Assembly (NCBI GenBank): GCA_964449465.1
Contig: CAYVBK010000003.1
Span: forward strand, 1-64,000
Source: CAYRXM01 sp964449465
GTDB taxonomy: Bacteria; Chloroflexota; Anaerolineae; JAFGEY01
Length of the DNA stretch: 64,000 bases
Reading direction: 5' to 3'
The notes under the pieces are model-generated. The model was given only the letters and a program-made list of their open reading frames with translations, ran no database searches and was not told the origin of the DNA. Both the position numbers and the translations under genes were made by a program. Positions 42,252 through 51,473 of the stretch are shown piece by piece. Each line of letters opens with the position of its first letter. Position 1 is the stretch's first letter.

Positions 42252-44492
42252 ATGTTATCCAGTCAAAAATTTCAAGCCACGATTGGCGCCAACACCATTG
42301 AGGTCGAAACCGGCAAACTGGCTCAGCAGGCCGGCGGCGCCGTGACCATTCACTGTGGCGACACGGTCTTGTTGACCACAGCCACCATGTCTCGCTCGAT
42401 ACGCGAAGGCATTGACTTTTTTCCATTGACCGTAGATTATGAAGAGCGGCTCTATGCCGCCGGCCGCATCCCGGGCTCGTGGTTTCGCCGTGAGGGTCGT
42501 CCCGGTGAAAACGCCATCCTCACCGCCCGCCTGACCGACCGCCCCATTCGCCCGCTTTTCCCCAAAGGTATGCGCAATGAAGTGCAGGTAGTCACATTTT
42601 CGCTGTCCCAAGATCGCGAGAATTATGCCGACATTTTGAATATCATTGCGGCATCGGCTGCACTGACCATCTCGGACATTCCTTTCGAGGGGCCGGTAGG
42701 CGCGGTGCGCGTGGGCTATATCGGCGGCGAGTTTGTGTTCAACCCCACCATCTCGCAAATGGCCGAGAGCGCGTTGGACCTGCGCCTGGCCGGTACTGCC
42801 GACGCTATTCTGATGGTCGAAGCCGGAGCCAGCCAGGTCAGCGAAGAGATTGTCCTGGAAGCCATTCAACTCGGACACCAGGCCATGCAAGATGTCATCC
42901 GCATGCAACATGAAATGCGCGCCGCAGTGGGCAAAGAAAAGCGCACATTCACCCCTGCCGTTGAGCCAGAGGGCATCCAGGAGGCCGTGCGCGGCTTTTT
43001 GGGAGACCGGCTGGCCCAAACAGTCTACAACACACTGGTCAAATCGGAGCGGATTGATGCCTTTGACCAACTGCGCGATGAACTAACCCTGGCTCTGCAA
43101 GAAAAATGGGATGTCAAGGCCATCCACGCCGCCTTTGAAAAAGAATTGCGTGAGCTGGTGCGCCGCCGCATTTTGAACGAGGGTATTCGGCCAGACGGCC
43201 GTGATATGATAACCATTCGCCCCATGTCGGCCGAAGTGGGACTGCTCCCGCGCACGCACGGGTCGGGCCTGTTTACGCGCGGTGAGACACAGGCTTTGTC
43301 GGTTTGCACGCTGGGCACCCCCCGCGAAGAACAAATGTTGGACGATTTGACCCCCGAAGACAGCAAACGCTACATGCACCATTACAACTTTCCGCCTTTT
43401 AGCACCGGCGAGACAGGACGTTTGGGCAGCACCGGGCGGCGCGAAGTGGGGCATGGCGCGCTGGGTGAACGAGCTTTGGTGGCCGTCATTCCGCCACAAG
43501 AAGAATTTCCATACACCATCCGGGTGGTCAGCGAAGTGCTCAGCTCGAACGGCTCGACTTCACAGGCCAGCATTTGCGGCAGCACCCTGGCTTTGATGGA
43601 TGCCGGCGTGCCGATCAAGGCACCAGTAGCAGGCATCGCTATGGGTCTGATCATGGACACCGAAACGGGGCAGTATCGTGTCTTGACCGATATTCAGGGT
43701 ATGGAAGATCATCTGGGCGACATGGATTTCAAAGTAGCCGGCACCCGCCAGGGCATCACCGCCCTGCAAATGGACATCAAAGTCAAGGGCATCAGTCGCG
43801 AGATTATGGCCCAGGCCTTGGCTCAGGCCCGGCAGGCGCGCTATCAGATTTTGGACGTGATCCGCGACTGCATTGCCGCCCCGCGCCCCGATCTGTCGCT
43901 GTATGCGCCGCGCCTGACCACGATCCAGATCAACCCCAGCAAGATCGGGGCAGTGATCGGACCAGGTGGCAAAATGATCCGCAGCATCCAGGAAGAGACC
44001 GGAGTCAAAATTGACATTGAAGACGACGGCACGGTCTTTATTGCCGCCACCGACGGCGACGCCGCGGCCGAAGCCCGGCGGCGAATCGAAGCGCTGACCA
44101 CCGAAGTTGAGATCGGCAAAATCTATACTGGCAAAGTGGTGCGCATCACCGATTTTGGCGCATTTGTCGAATTTTTGCCCGGCCAGGATGGTATGGTGCA
44201 TATCTCCCAACTGGCCAGCGAGCGCGTTCCCAGCGTCGAGTCAGTGGTGCAGTTGGGCGATGAGATCATGGTCATGGTCACCGACGTCAGCCCCGAAGGC
44301 AAAGTGCGCCTTTCTCGTCAGGCCGTCTTGGAAAACTGGACACCGGAACAGGCACGGGAGAACGATCAACCCGGCCGTTCGCGCCGCTCTGGAGGGTCGG
44401 GCGGCGAGTCGGGTGGACGCAGCAGCCGCAGTGGCGACCGAGGCGGACGCAGCGGCGACCGAGGCGGACGAGACCGCCGGTCGCGTGAATAA
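42252..44492 (+). CDS. pnp: Polyribonucleotide nucleotidyltransferase (PNPase)
   Basis: A 746-residue exoribonuclease that degrades RNA by phosphorolysis and acts in the RNA degradosome. Two RNase PH-like domains (about 1-210 and 315-545) flank a helical domain. A KH domain with IGPGGKMIRSIQ (about 558-615) and an S1 domain with GKVVRITDFGAFVEF (about 620-690) follow. The C-terminal 35 residues are rich in Gly, Arg and Ser (repeats of SGDRGGR), an unusual RGG-like tail that probably adds RNA binding. The ATG follows GGAGGCAG. It lies in the rpsO-pnp-lepB-trmB-lepA row. Confidence 0.97.
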   Translation: MLSSQKFQATIGANTIEVETGKLAQQAGGAVTIHCGDTVLLTTATMSRSIREGIDFFPLTVDYEERLYAAGRIPGSWFRREGRPGENAILTARLTDRPIRPLFPKGMRNEVQVVTFSLSQDRENYADILNIIAASAALTISDIPFEGPVGAVRVGYIGGEFVFNPTISQMAESALDLRLAGTADAILMVEAGASQVSEEIVLEAIQLGHQAMQDVIRMQHEMRAAVGKEKRTFTPAVEPEGIQEAVRGFLGDRLAQTVYNTLVKSERIDAFDQLRDELTLALQEKWDVKAIHAAFEKELRELVRRRILNEGIRPDGRDMITIRPMSAEVGLLPRTHGSGLFTRGETQALSVCTLGTPREEQMLDDLTPEDSKRYMHHYNFPPFSTGETGRLGSTGRREVGHGALGERALVAVIPPQEEFPYTIRVVSEVLSSNGSTSQASICGSTLALMDAGVPIKAPVAGIAMGLIMDTETGQYRVLTDIQGMEDHLGDMDFKVAGTRQGITALQMDIKVKGISREIMAQALAQARQARYQILDVIRDCIAAPRPDLSLYAPRLTTIQINPSKIGAVIGPGGKMIRSIQEETGVKIDIEDDGTVFIAATDGDAAAEARRRIEALTTEVEIGKIYTGKVVRITDFGAFVEFLPGQDGMVHISQLASERVPSVESVVQLGDEIMVMVTDVSPEGKVRLSRQAVLENWTPEQARENDQPGRSRRSGGSGGESGGRSSRSGDRGGRSGDRGGRDRRSRE

Positions 44493-44528
44493 TACGGTGC
44501 GCCAACAGCACACTTGAGGACACGCGAT

Positions 44529-45128
44529 ATGTCAGAACCTCTTTTTTCCGAACAACCTGCCGCCGAGCCGATGCAGCAAGAGACTCGGCGGCGCCAGCCG
44601 CCCGAATACGGCCCCAACCCATTGTGGGCCTGGGTCGTCGAGTTGAGCGAAACCGTCCTGCCGGCCATCGTCATTGCCGTGCTGATCAACCTGTTTTTGG
44701 CCCAGGCCACGCGGGTATACGGCTATAGCATGGAGCCCAACCTGCACACCGACCAACGCCTGGTGGTGGAAAAAGTCAGCTACCGGCTGCACGGGCCGCA
44801 ACGCGGCGATGTGGTGGTGCTGCACATGCCCCATCACAGCGCCGAGTTGTTGATCAAACGGATCATTGCCCTGCCCGGCGAAACGGTGCAGGTCAGCAAC
44901 GGCAGTGTGTTGATCAACGGGCAGCGGTTGGAAGAACCCTATTTGAACGTCGAGACGCGCGGCTCTTATGGTCCGCTCACCGTACCACAGGATCATGTGT
45001 TTGTAATGGGCGACAACCGTGGAGCCAGCAACGACTCGCGTTCCTTTGGCCCGGTGCCGATAGACCAGATCGTCGGCCGCGCCTGGATTTCCTATTGGCC
45101 GATGCAAGACATCGGACTGATCAAATAA
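44529..45128 (+). CDS. lepB: Signal peptidase I
   Basis: A 199-residue membrane endopeptidase cutting signal peptides from secreted proteins. The transmembrane helix is at about 40-60 (VLPAIVIAVLINLFLA). The catalytic Ser67 is in GYSMEPNL and Lys110 in LIKRIIALPGE; the MGDNRGASNDSR box follows. ATG at 44529 has GAGGACAC upstream; an earlier TTG is less likely. It is followed by trmB with a 7-base gap. Secreted products such as the two subtilases would be its substrates. Confidence 0.95.
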   Translation: MSEPLFSEQPAAEPMQQETRRRQPPEYGPNPLWAWVVELSETVLPAIVIAVLINLFLAQATRVYGYSMEPNLHTDQRLVVEKVSYRLHGPQRGDVVVLHMPHHSAELLIKRIIALPGETVQVSNGSVLINGQRLEEPYLNVETRGSYGPLTVPQDHVFVMGDNRGASNDSRSFGPVPIDQIVGRAWISYWPMQDIGLIK

Positions 45129-45135
45129 CCCAAAC

Positions 45136-45762
45136 ATGGCGCGAGTACGGCATCGCAAGAGCATCAATCCTTTCACCTTTCAGCGAGAGGTGCAGCGGCC
45201 CGATTGGAGCGCCTTTTTGGGCCAGACACGGCGCACCATCGAGATAGACCTGGGCTTTGGGCGCGGCGAGTTTTTACTCACCCGCGCCGCTCAAGAGCCC
45301 GATGTCTTGTTTGTGGGCATTGAAATCCGCCCCTACCTGATTGACAAAATGCAGATGCAGGTGCATCAACTTGGACTGACCAATGTCGTGTTGATACTGG
45401 CCAATATCAAGGAGCATTTGCCGCGCTTGTTCGATGCCGGCATGTTGCAAAGGGTGTACATTCACTTTCCCGATCCCTGGACACAGCGCAAAAAGCACCA
45501 CAAGCGGCGTATGGTAGACGCCAACCTGGTGCAAACGCTCTATACCCTGCTCCAACCCGGCGGACAGGTGCATTTGATGACCGACAAAGAGCCGGTGGGA
45601 TTGGAAATGCTGGCCTTGTTTCAAGCGCACGGCGGTTTTGTCAATGCCTGCGGCGCGGGGCAGTTTTGTCCTACCAGCACCACCGGCATTTGCACTCGCG
45701 AAGAGGCCTACTATTTGAACCAGAACAACCCCATCTACCGCCTCAAATGGATTCGATCCTGA
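45136..45762 (+). CDS. trmB: tRNA (guanine-N7)-methyltransferase
   Basis: A 208-residue SAM-dependent enzyme forming m7G46 in tRNA. The SAM motif is IDLGFGRGEFL, and the later family motifs HFPDPWTQRKKHHKRR and LMTDKEPV are present. It sits between lepB and lepA with gaps of 7 and 6 bases. Confidence 0.95.
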   Translation: MARVRHRKSINPFTFQREVQRPDWSAFLGQTRRTIEIDLGFGRGEFLLTRAAQEPDVLFVGIEIRPYLIDKMQMQVHQLGLTNVVLILANIKEHLPRLFDAGMLQRVYIHFPDPWTQRKKHHKRRMVDANLVQTLYTLLQPGGQVHLMTDKEPVGLEMLALFQAHGGFVNACGAGQFCPTSTTGICTREEAYYLNQNNPIYRLKWIRS

Positions 45763-45768
45763 CAAGAG

Positions 45769-47574
45769 ATGAACAATCCCGAATTGATTCGCAATTTCTG
45801 CATCATTGCCCACATTGACCATGGCAAATCTACCCTGGCCGACCGGCTGTTGGAGAAAACTGGGACGCTATCGGCGCGCGAGATGACCGAACAGGTGCTA
45901 GACACGATGGACCTGGAGCGCGAAAAAGGCGTCACCATCAAAGCCTCGGCCGTGCGCATGTTGTATCATGCCCCCGACGATCAGACCTACGAGTTGAATC
46001 TGATTGACACGCCGGGTCATGTGGATTTTAACTATGAAGTATCTCGCTCGCTCAATGCCTGCGAGGGTGCCCTGCTGGTCGTGGATGCGTCGCAAGGCAT
46101 CGAGGCGCAAACCCTGGCCAACCTGTACATGGCATTGGACCACGATCTGATCATCATTCCGGTGATCAACAAAATTGACCTGGTTTCGGCCCGCCCGGAT
46201 GAGGTCGAAAAGGAATTGGGCGATCTGTTTGGGTTTCTGCCCAAAGACATTTTGCGCATCTCGGCCAAAGAAGGTCTGAACATTGACCGGGTGCTGGATG
46301 CCATCGTGGCCCACATCCCGCCACCGCCTGGCGACCTGAGCAAGTCGCTGCGTGCCTTGATCTTTGATTCACACTATGATTCATACAAAGGCGTGGTGGC
46401 CTATGTGCGCATCGTAGATGGGCAGTTGAACACCCGCTCACGGCTGCAACTCATGTCCAACGGCCAGACGGTGGATCCGGTCGAGATTGGCATCTTTGCA
46501 CCCAAGATGACTCCTGTCGATCAACTCGGCGCCGGCGAGGTGGGCTATATCGCCACCGGCCTCAAGACGCTGCAAGAGTGTACTGTAGGCGACACTCTGA
46601 CAGGCCATGATCGCCCGGCCACCGAACCGCTGCCCGGCTATCGCCCGGCCAAGCCGATGGTCTTTGCTGGGTTTTATCCCTCTGAAGGCGAAGACTATGC
46701 CATGCTGCAAGAGGCATTGGAAAAATTGCAGCTCAACGATGCCTCGCTGTCCTTTGAGCCAGAGACATCGCCAGCGCTGGGCTTTGGTTTTCGCTGCGGC
46801 TTTTTGGGGCTGTTCCACATGGAAATCATCCAGGAGCGGCTGGAACGCGAGTATGACCTGGACCTGATCGCCACGGCTCCCAGCGTCGAGTATCAGATCG
46901 TTAAAGCCGACGGCAGCGAGTTGGCGGTATCCAACCCCGCCGACATGCCACTAGAAACCGAGATCGCCAGCATCGCCGAGCCATGGATGGAGTTGAGCGT
47001 ATTTACGCCGGGCGATTACATCGGCCAGGTGATGGACCTGACCACCAAACGGCGCGGAGTTTTTCAGGGCATGGAGTACCTGGACACTAACCGGGTACTG
47101 ATCCGCTTTGAGATTCCCCTGATCGAGATTCTGGTGGATTACTTTGACAAACTCAAATCATCCACGCGCGGCTATGCTTCAATGGATTATGTCTTTTTGC
47201 GCTACGAGCAAGCCGATCTGGTCAAGCTCGATGTACTGGTCAACGAGCAGTCCGTAGATGCGCTCTCGATCATCGTACATCGCACCCAGGCCTATGCCAA
47301 AGGTCAACGCCTGGTCTCCAAACTCAAAGAAGTGATCCCGCGCCAACAGTTCCAGGTGCCCATTCAGGCTGCCGTAGGCAAAAAGGTCATCTCGCGGGCC
47401 AACATCAAGGCCGTGCGCAAAGACGTGCTGGCCAAGTGCTATGGCGGCGATGTGACCCGCAAACGCAAGCTGTTGGAAAAGCAGAAAAAGGGCAAGGAGC
47501 GGCTCAAGATGGTGGGGCGGGTGCAAATCCCCCAAGAGGCCTTTATGACCGTGCTGCGGCTGGAAGAAGACTAG
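45769..47574 (+). CDS. lepA: Elongation factor 4 (LepA)
   Basis: A 601-residue GTPase of translation. G1 is HIDHGKSTLADRL, G3 is DTPGHVDF and G4 is NKIDL. Domains II and III are followed by the LepA-specific C-terminal domain with NIKAVRKDVLAKCYGGDVTR, the mark separating it from EF-G. Length is normal (about 600). The start ATG is six bases after trmB. The TAG stop is part of the MITE-like element beginning at 47571. Confidence 0.97.
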   Translation: MNNPELIRNFCIIAHIDHGKSTLADRLLEKTGTLSAREMTEQVLDTMDLEREKGVTIKASAVRMLYHAPDDQTYELNLIDTPGHVDFNYEVSRSLNACEGALLVVDASQGIEAQTLANLYMALDHDLIIIPVINKIDLVSARPDEVEKELGDLFGFLPKDILRISAKEGLNIDRVLDAIVAHIPPPPGDLSKSLRALIFDSHYDSYKGVVAYVRIVDGQLNTRSRLQLMSNGQTVDPVEIGIFAPKMTPVDQLGAGEVGYIATGLKTLQECTVGDTLTGHDRPATEPLPGYRPAKPMVFAGFYPSEGEDYAMLQEALEKLQLNDASLSFEPETSPALGFGFRCGFLGLFHMEIIQERLEREYDLDLIATAPSVEYQIVKADGSELAVSNPADMPLETEIASIAEPWMELSVFTPGDYIGQVMDLTTKRRGVFQGMEYLDTNRVLIRFEIPLIEILVDYFDKLKSSTRGYASMDYVFLRYEQADLVKLDVLVNEQSVDALSIIVHRTQAYAKGQRLVSKLKEVIPRQQFQVPIQAAVGKKVISRANIKAVRKDVLAKCYGGDVTRKRKLLEKQKKGKERLKMVGRVQIPQEAFMTVLRLEED

Positions 47575-47713
47575 CAGGCTGTCAGAGATCCCTGAGCGGT
47601 GGCAAGTCCGCAACCTGGTAATTTTAGCGCACCGAGTGGGGTATCCCCGAACAAGTTCGGGCTCCCGACATCCTCAAGTGGGGCAACGAGTAGTCTCTCC
47701 GACAGGCTGCTAG
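47571..47713. mobile_element. MITE-like palindromic element, copy C (143 bp)
   Basis: It begins CTAGCAGGCTGTCAGAGATC and ends TCTCCGACAGGCTGCTAG, so the ends are inverted repeats of about 18 bases. Copy B at 39872-40014 is its reverse complement and has the same length. The central hairpin CCCGAACAAGTTCGGG is present. The first CTAG includes the lepA stop codon. CTAG is palindromic, which is consistent with CTAG as a target site. Confidence 0.85.
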
Positions 47714-47731
47714 TTCACATAAGATTCAATC

Positions 47732-47760
47732 TTGCGTTCTCTCTTGTGTTATGGTAAAAT
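47732..47760 (+). promoter_or_regulatory. Promoter of the membrane protein at 47810
   Basis: TTGCGT, 17 bases, TAAAAT, with TG at the extended -10 position. Confidence 0.65.
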
Positions 47761-47809
47761 AAACAATGAATACCCTAATTTTTTCAGTCTTGGAAACGAG
47801 GTGAGCAAG

Positions 47810-48841
47810 ATGAACGAGAAAAACAGCGGAATGACCCGTCTCATCATTGGTCTGGTTGCAGGTGTCATTCTCGGTCTGGGCTTGGGGCTGCTATTTGGGT
47901 ATGTTATAGCTCCGGTAGAATGGACAGACGCTGCGCCGCAAGACCTGCGGGCGGATTATGCCGCGTACTATTGGTCGTTCGTTGCCGAGTCTTATGACAA
48001 GAATGGCAACCTCGAGCTGGCTAAAAAGCAGTTGGGCGACTGGCCGGATGCAAAAAAACTCAAGGCTGCGTTGGATTATGCCCAAGTCGAGGCCAGCGAC
48101 GACCTGGACATCAAAATTGATGGCTTGGCCAACCGCTTGACCGGTCAAACCACTCCGGTGCAGACTGTGGCGCCGGGCGCCACTCCGGCGGTTACACCAG
48201 CGGTTACACCGCCCAAGCCAGCCAAAAAGGGCAGCTCTAACCTGACTACCACTGGCGGCTTGTTGCTCCTGCTGGTGGTTGCTTGCATCGTCTTGCTCCT
48301 GTTTGTCCGTTCACGCCGAAATAAAAAGAAGGCTGTGCCGGCCGAAACGCGGATTCCCGACTGGGCCACCGCAGCCCAGCCCGGAGAGACGGCCGCCCCT
48401 TCCTCGCCGCCGTTGGGAGCCTTTGTCACCAGCTATTCGCTGGGCAATGACACCTATGATGATTCGTTCAGCATCGAAAGCAAAACCGGCGAGTTCTTGG
48501 GTGAGTGCGGCGTTGGCATTTCGGAAACCGTCGGTGTGGGCGATCCCGACAAAGTATCGGCCTTTGAGGTGTGGTTGTTTGACAAGAATGATATTCGCAC
48601 GATCACCAAAGTGTTGATGAGCGAGTATGCCTACAACGACCCGGCGCTGCGCGCCCGCCTGGCCACCAAAGGCGAAGCAGTGTTGGCTCTGCCCAACAGT
48701 CCATTCTCTCTGGAAACGGCCTCGCTGCGCATTGACGCTATGGTGACCGATGTGGCCTATGGATCGAGCAGCGGACAGCCCAACAGCTTTTTTGAGCGAT
48801 TTACCCTCGAGCTGGTTTGCCGCGAACGAACCGCCGCCTAG
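47810..48841 (+). CDS. Two-helix membrane protein of unknown function
   Basis: A 343-residue protein. Helix 1 at about 10-32 (IIGLVAGVILGLGLGLLFGY) and helix 2 at about 145-165 (GGLLLLLVVACIVLLLF) flank an outside region with a Pro/Thr/Ala-rich stretch (about 110-140, repeated AVTPAVTPP). The C-terminal cytoplasmic part (about 195-343) is beta-rich with LGNDTYDDSFSIE. No named family is recognised. ATG at 47810 was chosen after GAGGTGAG; a GTG at 47801 is possible. Likely a scaffold or sensor (inference). Confidence 0.72.
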   Translation: MNEKNSGMTRLIIGLVAGVILGLGLGLLFGYVIAPVEWTDAAPQDLRADYAAYYWSFVAESYDKNGNLELAKKQLGDWPDAKKLKAALDYAQVEASDDLDIKIDGLANRLTGQTTPVQTVAPGATPAVTPAVTPPKPAKKGSSNLTTTGGLLLLLVVACIVLLLFVRSRRNKKKAVPAETRIPDWATAAQPGETAAPSSPPLGAFVTSYSLGNDTYDDSFSIESKTGEFLGECGVGISETVGVGDPDKVSAFEVWLFDKNDIRTITKVLMSEYAYNDPALRARLATKGEAVLALPNSPFSLETASLRIDAMVTDVAYGSSSGQPNSFFERFTLELVCRERTAA

Positions 48842-48865
48842 CCGGACACCACACGCTGATTGAAC

Positions 48866-48904
48866 AAAAAATCCCGCGCCCTGCCAGAGGGTGCGGGATT
48901 TTTT
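48866..48904. terminator. Bidirectional terminator between convergent genes
   Basis: AAAAAATCCCGC and GCGGGATTTTTT form the stem, with a CCCT/AGGG inner stem and A/T tracts on both sides. It serves the genes on either side. Confidence 0.9.
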
Positions 48905-48914
48905 ATGAGTCTGA

Positions 48915-48951
48915 CAGTTTGTTGATTTCGACAGGCTCAACCAACAAACTG
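48915..48951. repeat. Covarying-stem hairpin with TCGACAGGCTC loop
   Basis: CAGTTTGTTGATT and AACCAACAAACTG pair with one mismatch around TCGACAGGCTC. The outer bases CTG/CAG extend the stem after another mismatch. It is the fourth member of the family. Confidence 0.75.
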
Positions 48952-48962
48952 CCAGACCCTGT

Positions 48963-49559
48963 TTAATTCGCTTGTGTCAGGCACAATTGTATGGGTCGTT
49001 GAACCCAGGCAGCAGCCCAATTCAAACTTGCCCGATCGGTATCCAACCACTCTTCCGGCGGCATGCGTGGCGGTGCAGCCAACACCCAGCCATTTTGATC
49101 CGGGTCGGTCTGCCACAACTGCACGGTCCCCTGCCTTTTTTCCAACAGCACAGCAACCTCAATCGGCGCAGCAAAGCGCAGCACCGGAATGTCGCGCCCA
49201 TCATCTGTCATTCGACAGGCATCCAGCCGAAAGGCCAAAAACGGCGACTGACCGGCTGACAGGCGAATGGCCTGCGGATCCAGCCGGGTGATCTCGACGC
49301 GCAGCCAATCGGACTGCCAGGCCACCTCCCAGGCGATACCGCGCAGGTGAACGACGATCTGTTCATCGGCGGTGCTGCGAGTCACAGACTTGTCGTAATA
49401 AAAGAGCAAAATATCCCGGCGAGATTGAAACCCGACCGCGCCAGACGCATCTGAGACCGATGAGCGAACCTGGCGACGCACATCCCACCACCACCACGCG
49501 CCCAGCCCCACAATCATCAGCAACGCAATGCCCCAGACCAGAACAAAAGCCTCTCGCAT
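48963..49559 (-). CDS. Membrane-anchored protein of unknown function
   Basis: A 198-residue protein with one N-terminal helix (about 5-25, VWGIALLMIVGLGAWWWW) and an outer beta-rich domain. ATG at 49559 begins four bases after the stop of the TPR gene, so the two are coupled. No family recognised. The context with the TPR protein suggests an accessory role (inference). Confidence 0.65.
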   Translation of the reverse strand: MREAFVLVWGIALLMIVGLGAWWWWDVRRQVRSSVSDASGAVGFQSRRDILLFYYDKSVTRSTADEQIVVHLRGIAWEVAWQSDWLRVEITRLDPQAIRLSAGQSPFLAFRLDACRMTDDGRDIPVLRFAAPIEVAVLLEKRQGTVQLWQTDPDQNGWVLAAPPRMPPEEWLDTDRASLNWAAAWVQRPIQLCLTQAN

Positions 49560-49563
49560 AGCC

Positions 49564-51459
49564 TCATTGACCTGCCAATTCGCGCAAAAATGCCTCCGCC
49601 TGAGACTGAAACCGCTCTCGCTCAAAATTGCTCAGCCCCAGCCTGAGGGTTTCTTGAAAAGCGGCAACGGCCTGCTCTCGATGCCCCAGGTCTTTGTGAC
49701 ACAGGCCCAAAATGTACTGCGACAGCGGAATGTCGGGGGCCAACTCGACCGCTTTTTGCGCCTGAGCCAGAGCCGGTTCCACCTGCCCTTGAGCGTGTAA
49801 AACCAAAGCCAGGTTTTTGTACCCCTGAGCCATCATCGGCGACAGTTCGATGACCCGCCGCGCAGCCTTTTCGGCCTCGTCCAGCCGCCCCAAAAAGAAC
49901 AGGGTGTAGGCCAGACCGCTTTGCACACTAGGCTGATTGGGTGCCTGAGCATCCAAAATCTGATAATCGCCCAAAGCCTCGACAAATTGGCCTGCTTCCA
50001 GCCGAACCTCGGCGCGAAACTGGATCAGGGTGAGGTTGTCTGGCTCGATGCCGATGGCATGCTCGATCTGGTTGAGCGCCTTGGGCAGTTGCTCGGTCAG
50101 GCGATAAAAGTAACTCAAGCCAACATCATAGCGCACCGATTGAGGTTGCAAGGCGGCCGCCCGCAGCAGCAGCGATTCGGCCTGTTCATTTTTGCCCTGC
50201 CCCAGGTAGGCAAAGCCGAGCAGATAGCAGGTTTCGGCATCTTGCTCATCCAGCGGCATAGCCTGTTCCAGCACCGAGGCGGCCTGCGCAAACTGATTGT
50301 TGCGCAAATAGAGCGCCCCCACATTTTGGTATACCTCGACGTCGTTCGAGCGCAGCGAAATGGCCTTTTCCAGCGACGCCAATGCCTGATCCAGTTGCCC
50401 AATTTGCAAATAGACATTGCCCAGCCCGGCGTATGCGGCGGCGTACTGTGCATCCAGTTCGATGGCACGAGCGTAGCGAGCCTGAGCCGTTTCCATATCG
50501 CCGGCCTCGGCAGCAGCCCAGCCCAGCAAATAGTGCAACTCGGCGTTCTGATCCTGGCCGCTCAGCCGGGCCGCCTGATCCAGATAAATGCGCGCTTCTT
50601 GGGTCTGTTGGCGGTCCAGCAGCAGGCGGGCCAGGCTCAGGCGGGCCAGCGCCGAACCCGGATCCAGCGTCGCCGCAGCGCGAAAAGACTCGATGGCCTG
50701 ATCGGTTTGCCCTTCCTGGAGAGCAATTTGGGCCAGGAGCAGATGCGCCGCGGCCGAATTGGGATTGCGGGCCAGTTCTTGCTCCACCTGACGGCGGGCG
50801 GCGCCCAGGTCATTAGCTTGCAAGTCCGACCGGGCCGCCTGCAAATGGCGTTGGGCCAGCCAGTTGGTGAGAATTGGCATACGGTAAACAGCCAATCCCA
50901 ACAAAACCGCCAGGACGACTGCCGCGGCGACAACCCAGACGCGTTCGTGATGCGGGCGCACCAGGTTTTTCCAGCGGCGAAAGACCAGCGGACCAGAGCG
51001 CGGCAGGCCATATCCGCCCAATACAATCATGGCCGCCAGAATGACATCTACCACCGGTTGACCCTGCTGCGGCCAGCCGCGGCCGCCAAAACCCAAATAG
51101 CTGCCCAGAGCAATAGTCAGCGCGGCGCAGAAACCGCCGGCCAACCCCACAGGCAGAGAGCCATTGCCGCCGCTGAGCAGGCTGACGACGGCAGCGGCCA
51201 GCAGAGCCAGCAACAACAGCCACAGCCGCGTGTCGTTACTGCTGGATGCCGAGAGAACGCTCCAAACCAGCGCGCCCCCTACCGCCGTTACACCGCCGCC
51301 AAGCAGGCTGACGATCAGCCGCGAAACGGTATAGGGGGCCGGGTCGGGAACTAGCGCATCCGCCGACGCGACATCCTGTTCTGCAGATGGCTCCGCTTCT
51401 TGCGCATCATCCTGGTCTTCGGTCGGTTCCAATTCGTCGGTTCGTTCCGGGTCTGACAT
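49564..51459 (-). CDS. Membrane protein with a long TPR domain
   Basis: A 631-residue protein. Five hydrophobic segments lie in the first 205 residues (for example LWLLLLALLAAAVVSLL and VAAAVVLAVLLGLAV). Residues about 220-630 hold about twelve tetratricopeptide repeats of 34 residues; clear units carry AxxxLGxVYxxxGQLDQAL. TPRs build protein-protein scaffolds; here they probably sit in the periplasm-equivalent or cytoplasm side depending on topology, which is not settled. It is 14 bases downstream of the CBS gene on the same strand. Start ATG at 51459. Confidence 0.85.
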   Translation of the reverse strand: MSDPERTDELEPTEDQDDAQEAEPSAEQDVASADALVPDPAPYTVSRLIVSLLGGGVTAVGGALVWSVLSASSSNDTRLWLLLLALLAAAVVSLLSGGNGSLPVGLAGGFCAALTIALGSYLGFGGRGWPQQGQPVVDVILAAMIVLGGYGLPRSGPLVFRRWKNLVRPHHERVWVVAAAVVLAVLLGLAVYRMPILTNWLAQRHLQAARSDLQANDLGAARRQVEQELARNPNSAAAHLLLAQIALQEGQTDQAIESFRAAATLDPGSALARLSLARLLLDRQQTQEARIYLDQAARLSGQDQNAELHYLLGWAAAEAGDMETAQARYARAIELDAQYAAAYAGLGNVYLQIGQLDQALASLEKAISLRSNDVEVYQNVGALYLRNNQFAQAASVLEQAMPLDEQDAETCYLLGFAYLGQGKNEQAESLLLRAAALQPQSVRYDVGLSYFYRLTEQLPKALNQIEHAIGIEPDNLTLIQFRAEVRLEAGQFVEALGDYQILDAQAPNQPSVQSGLAYTLFFLGRLDEAEKAARRVIELSPMMAQGYKNLALVLHAQGQVEPALAQAQKAVELAPDIPLSQYILGLCHKDLGHREQAVAAFQETLRLGLSNFERERFQSQAEAFLRELAGQ

Positions 51460-51473
51460 GTTGTCTCCTCTGG

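Noticed and set aside
49921..51354. A 477-codon plus-strand open frame opposite the TPR gene
   Set aside because: Antisense shadow; no ribosome site and Gln-rich composition produced by the TPR codons.
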